NCBI RefSeq assembly: GCF_019320115.1
Contig: NC_089591.1
Location: forward strand, 21,678,502 to 21,742,501
DNA from: Miscanthus floridulus
Lineage: Eukaryota > Streptophyta > Magnoliopsida > Poales > Poaceae
Reading direction: 5' to 3'
Length of the DNA stretch: 64,000 nucleotides
In this document: positions 60,401 to 64,000 of the stretch, piece after piece
Layout of the letters: every line of letters begins with the position of its first letter
Position numbering within the stretch: the first letter of the stretch is position 1
Notes under the pieces: model-generated
Told to the model about the DNA's origin: nothing
What the model saw: only the letters and a program-made list of their open reading frames with translations
Databases searched by the model: none
Program-made: the position numbers and the translations under genes

Positions 60401-62208
60401 GATGAGAAATTATACATTAGGTTGTATAAACTTGATAAGTAAAGTGATTTGAATAGGGCTTAAGTTGGAATATGCAAACTACAGTGAACATGCACATTCC
60501 CCGAGCATCCCTGACATTCATTCATATGCATCCATGATATTTATCTTGTGCATTCATGCAATAGGTGTGTCGGAGGGAGTGATGTTGCTGGAGTTCAAGG
60601 GAGCCAACCAGGAGGAGGATCCCGAGGTGCAGGAAGCCGACGAAGCAGCCGCCGTGGAGGAGTTGCCCGAGTGCCCTGACCACCAGCCTTCCTTGTTCCT
60701 GAAAGGCAAGCCCCAGAGCATATTAAGCCTCCCATGTTTTCACAAATACATTGAGTATCTTTTATTCGTTGATGATGCATTAAGTATAGGAATTGGTTGG
60801 AACCAACTGCTGCATTATATATCCTTCCTTGTCCAGATATCACACTGGAATCCTATTTAAGTTCAGGACGGGTTAAATGCTTAGCCATGCTTAGTGCAAT
60901 AGAAGTCAGGTGATTTCCTGTCACCTATGAGCTTTAGGATGAGGTGGATCATGGTTGGCTATATTTGCTATCATGGAAAAGAACCATGTTAATAATGAAT
61001 TAAGATCGGGCGGAGTCTTGTGTAGGTTTGGACATAGTGACTCCGTCTGAGTCATTTAAGGACCGATACGCTGTACGTCCCTATGTCATGTTGAACGTAG
61101 CCTAACACTTAGCTGGCCGGATAAGTCGTTCCGACCACGAAGCCTAGTAGCTCGACTCAGGTCAGGGACGCGAGTAGTGGCGTGCATTCTGGAGGTAGTA
61201 AGGATGTGCGGAGAGCCATTGGCATAAGTCCAAGGTGGGTTAGAGTCCTGAACAACCTTGGCAGAGTGGTTCTCTGAGAATGTCGATCTGTTCGGACTCG
61301 CGACTCCTGAATCGTACCAAAGGTGACTCATTTGCGACCCTGACGGGGGAAGTAGGGTTTGTGTTTAGGAATACCCCTCCAGCTGGATAGGAATCGATTC
61401 GAATCGCCGTCTCTCCTGGATAGTGAGAACTTGACTGAGCAGTGGCAACGTAGATTCAATTAATTTAGTGATATGGTTAAATGGAAGATGATGATAAGGT
61501 TGCCACAATGAATACCTGATATGGTTATTAATGTTTGCACCCTAATAAAATGATTGCTTAGTACAGGTGCTAATATAGTTGATAGGGTAATGGCTAAAAG
61601 TCACTGCTAGTTCAGGTTAAGAGTTTATCATTATTACTTATGCTTTTTCACAAAAAGAAAGTGTTAGCCAGATCCACTACATTAAGCTATGCATAATCCT
61701 TGGTGTCGTTTGTTTTGTTTTTCGATGAGTAAGTCTAGCTGAGTACATTCCTATACTTAGGGTTTATTCCCTCTTGTTGCAGATGACCTCCTATATCAGG
61801 GATTCTGTAAGTATTGTCTCCACCCGGTGGGTGATGAAGACTAGATCATGGGCATGATCTCTGTTCTCTTATCTGAATGCTTTTGCGGGCTGTGATCAGT
61901 GAACCAGTATGTGTATTTGAACTCGGGTGTGTGAGTTAAACTATTTGCTTCCACATGTTTTACAAGACTTGTTTTGTAATAACGATGACTCTGTGATGAT
62001 GTAATTTATTTGCGAACGTCTGTGAAATGTTGTAACGTATGATATGTTATGTTGAATTACTGTGATCTTGGTTGTATGCAAGTTGGCTTGAAATCCTTCG
62101 AGATTTCGGTTGACTACCGGGTTTATATGGGCTCAAGTTCGAGAATTTGATCGTTTTGGCGATTGTGTTTTGTACTTGTGCTCTTATAAATTGGTCGGTT
62201 CTGTGACA
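57441..62208 (+). mobile_element. 4.77 kb solo LTR C (Tekay-like)
   Basis: TGTAACACCCTAGGTG to GGTTCTGTGACA, flanked by ATGGC on both sides. It has no internal domain, so it is a solo LTR. Order: U3 with repeated gaaacatg words (57441-58270), G/C-rich block (58280-59090), AT-rich intron-like stretch (59100-60380), the exon-like module (60381-61844), and the end. It is closely similar to the right LTR of B (about 5 differences in the terminal 265 bp) and more distant from the A LTR. Confidence 0.85.
60381..61844 (+). CDS. LTR-embedded spliced ORF, copy in solo LTR C
   Basis: Three blocks: alpha 60381-60434 (54 nt) after taggtgcAG; beta 60565-60705 (141 nt) after catgcaatAG, ending at a GC donor AAAG/GCAAGC; gamma 61783-61844 (62 nt) after ctcttgttgcAG, with stop TAG at 61842-61844. 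With one G supplied upstream, the blocks total 258 nt, 85 residues plus stop. Alpha reads SLTEDEKLYIRLYKL; beta runs from VSEGVMLLEFKGANQEEDPE to ELPECPDHQPSLFLK; gamma is DLLYQGFCKYCLHPVGDED. CPDH and CKYC suggest a metal site. The alpha donor is mutated (ATAAGT; GTAAGT in B). The first exon is not located; the G/C-rich block is a candidate. No homologue is recognised. Confidence 0.45.
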
Positions 62209-62213
62209 ATGGC

Positions 62214-62438
62214 CCCATGAAGTGGACAAAGCTCACCATAGCAATCGGCGACATAGGCTAGGGCTCCCAAAGTTGTAGAGCTGGCCTAGAGGGAAGGTGA
62301 TGGTGGTGATGGAGAACACACTAGGGAAACGGACTGCCTCTAGTCTACAGTGGTGCCATTAGCTCTGATGTTGAGGAGGGTGGCTCCAACCACTGTAGAG
62401 CCAAAAATTGCACTTGATGCTGCCCCCTACCCACCAGT
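62214..62438 (-). mobile_element. leader and gag start of element D
   Basis: Next to the LTR the minus strand reads actggtgggtagggggcag, the Tat equivalent of the actggcgcgccaggtaggg leader. Then come gag-side codons FPLGQLYNFG (with one extra C later) up to LHGA at the insertion site of C. The matching copy lies at 46652-46887. Confidence 0.7.
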
Positions 62439-63610
62439 TGTCATAGGGTCAAAACCGTAGCAAACAAGTTGTTCAACTTGGTGTCAGAGTACGGGGTCTT
62501 CGGTGGCTCTGGTGGACTCAAGAACACAAGAATCATGTAGAGAAGATGCAATGGTTTATCCTAGTTTAGGATAATTCGGTCCCTACGTCTAGCAGCTGAT
62601 GATCCTTATACTCAAGAGCACCCAAAATTAGGGTTTTACAATAGAGTGTAAAGAGAGTTTGGAAGGGGCTTAGCTCGATGCTAATCCTAAGGTTGCCTCA
62701 CCGCCGGTGGAGTCTCCCCCTCGCTGGAGAGGAAAGAGATGGAGGGATACAGTGGAGGAGAGTCTCTTAGTGCCCCTCTCTAGGTTGCCTTGCCCTTGGT
62801 GCTGAGCAGAGGCTGATGGAATGGAATGAAGTGTCTAGTGACCAAATTGGGATCCTCCCCCCTCTATGTCTGACCTTATCCCTTATATAATGAGATAGGT
62901 TATGTACAAGGTGGTTTGGGGGTTCTAGTCTATGGTCTACATGCGCCGGAGTCCAAGATGGGCTGGTAGCGGTGCGCCATGGACCGTCGAGGAGTATTGG
63001 AGCCAAAGAAGACTGTGCATCATACGACTGCTCTATTCTGACACTCTACAAGTCAAGGGGTGTCAGCTTGGACTAGCCTCCCTGAGTGAAACCTTCTGGA
63101 GTCTTCTTGGTAGCAAAGGAGGTTGGCTTTAGGGGCTAACGTGCAGGCTCAGAAGCCCCCAAGCCCCCGGAGGTCATGAACACACCCTAGACATGACCCT
63201 ATTAGAGGAGTAGTTGGTAGGGGCACACCTCAGGAGTGACGCTAGGGTGCCCCCAGGCATCAGTAGCCTAGGGCTTCTCTTCTTGTGCATAGGCCTTGGC
63301 TGGCATCGTTAGCCAGGTCGGAGATAAGGCCTAGGCCCGGAGGTGCCGTAGATTGGGAGCCTAAGGCTTGAAGAAGCCCCGAGCCCCAGGTGGAAGTTGT
63401 GGTCGAGTGAGGCTTGGCCAAGTATCTTTGCCAAAGGGTGCGTGTGAGCGTGGCCTAATGGGCATAGCTCCTGAGCACGTGGGCGATCCTAAAGGGGTCA
63501 GTTAGGGGGTCTTCTTCGTTTGTGAACCATAGGACCAGAGGCTTAACAAACCTATATGTTAGCATCTCATCTCAAGGGTTATGTGTCTTTATCAAGGCCC
63601 TTCTACTAGA
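62439..63610 (-). repeat. 5' LTR of element D
   Basis: The inner end is TGTCATAGGG on the plus strand (element end ...CCCTATGACA). It contains ctacgtctagcagctgatga and tatactcaagagcaccc, familiar from grass Tat LTRs, and a TATA box (minus strand attatataaggg, about 62882-62893). The outer end is uncertain. I place it near 63610 where the plus strand reads gtacccaccaca, giving a TGTGGTGGG start, but this is not checked against a second LTR. Confidence 0.5.
62882..62893 (-). promoter_or_regulatory. TATA box in the LTR of element D
   Basis: attatataaggg on the minus strand, about 440 bp before the LTR end and upstream of the presumed R region. Confidence 0.5.
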
Positions 63611-64000
63611 GTACCCACCACAAGGAAAGACGATAAACCTATAAGTAAATAATGAACAAAGATAACTTTCTTAAGATAACAATTCCAAAGTTGAGCACAA
63701 ACTTCTTACTCCAAGTAGTAAGATGATCATAGAGGTATAAGTGGAGGAGTAGCTAGCTCCAACACTCCTTCCACTAAGTGTAGCGAGCACACTAAGGGAG
63801 GTTGTCGACAACCCTGACACTTCTCCAACTCTCCCCTCTCTCACTCGATCTATTATTCTAGCTAAAGCTAAGATGGATGAAACCCTTCTACTTCTCTTCT
63901 TGTGTATCAATGTGTTGATGAATTATGAAGGAGCTTCCTTTGATTTTATTGGACAGCTATGTCAATTCATGGGAGGATATTTCCCAGAATATGAGCATGC
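63611..64000. other. unresolved sequence at the window edge
   Basis: 390 bp, AT-rich, with a stretch resembling a plant LTR or leader (aagttgagcacaaacttctt). There is nothing I can assign, and no frame is supported. Confidence 0.3.

Noticed and set aside
60465..60860. A single 131-residue protein from ATG 60465, also seen as 127 residues at 46124-46507
   Set aside because: Its first third reads through the predicted intron, and its tail lies beyond the GC donor. Only 60565-60705 is conserved as protein in the A family, so I call the spliced form instead.

Overview
This window is repeat DNA from a plant nuclear genome, almost certainly a grass. It is a nested stack of LTR retrotransposons (Ty3/gypsy: Tekay-like chromovirus, Athila-like and Tat-like lineages), most of them broken. 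I found no ordinary host gene, no rRNA or tRNA gene, and nothing bacterial. The grass assignment rests on LTR styles (4.8-5 kb LTRs opening TGTAACACCC, Tat gag-protease frames, Athila leaders) and on C-to-T decay of glutamine and tryptophan codons into stops. The species cannot be named from the sequence.

Layout, left to right. 1-1405 is the 3' part of a Tekay-like LTR lying in the gag of an Athila-like element, whose 5' LTR (1799-6538, minus) is split by a 3.2 kb solo LTR (2812-6031, TSD GAAGT). 6539-8212 and 13698-14291 are unresolved old sequence split by a shortened Tat element J (8213-13692, TSD GTAAA) that keeps antisense, intron-containing genes. 14292-16150 is the 3' end of a second Athila-like element. 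16150-20750 plus 31059-32515 is a Tat element G that carries gag and protease but no visible pol, with a 42-bp minisatellite. It is split by a 10.3 kb minus-strand element H (20756-31053) with two 2.2 kb LTRs. 32525-52602 is a minus-strand Tekay-like chromovirus A, with long LTRs, a decayed gag-pol and an extra 360-codon reading frame upstream of gag. Its 5' LTR is interrupted by a chimeric element B (44763-51029, TSD CCTAT). From about 53060 to 63610 there is a minus-strand Tat-like element D, whose gag leader is interrupted by a 4.77 kb plus-strand solo LTR C (57441-62208, TSD ATGGC).

The most unusual signal is inside the long LTRs of A, B and C. Three short exon-like blocks of 54, about 141-153 and 62 nt are flanked by splice sites, including a GC-AG donor, and their phases fit. 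Together they end an open frame (258 nt with the one upstream nucleotide, stop codon included). Exon lengths are conserved or change by a multiple of three between LTR families, while the intron between the first two exons varies freely (130 against 175 nt). This looks like a small spliced gene carried in the LTR, with a Cys/His-containing C-terminus. The second notable signal is element B: its right LTR plus a 236-bp piece of element D match the C/D junction 10 kb away, in inverse orientation, better than they match B's own left LTR. This suggests ectopic copying during break repair, ended by a 13-bp templated filler.

The genes do not form an operon or pathway. What works together is each element's own set: LTR promoter and terminator, primer-binding site, gag, protease, RT-RNase H-integrase, and purine tract. 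Every pol and gag seen here carries stops or frameshifts, so no copy looks autonomous.
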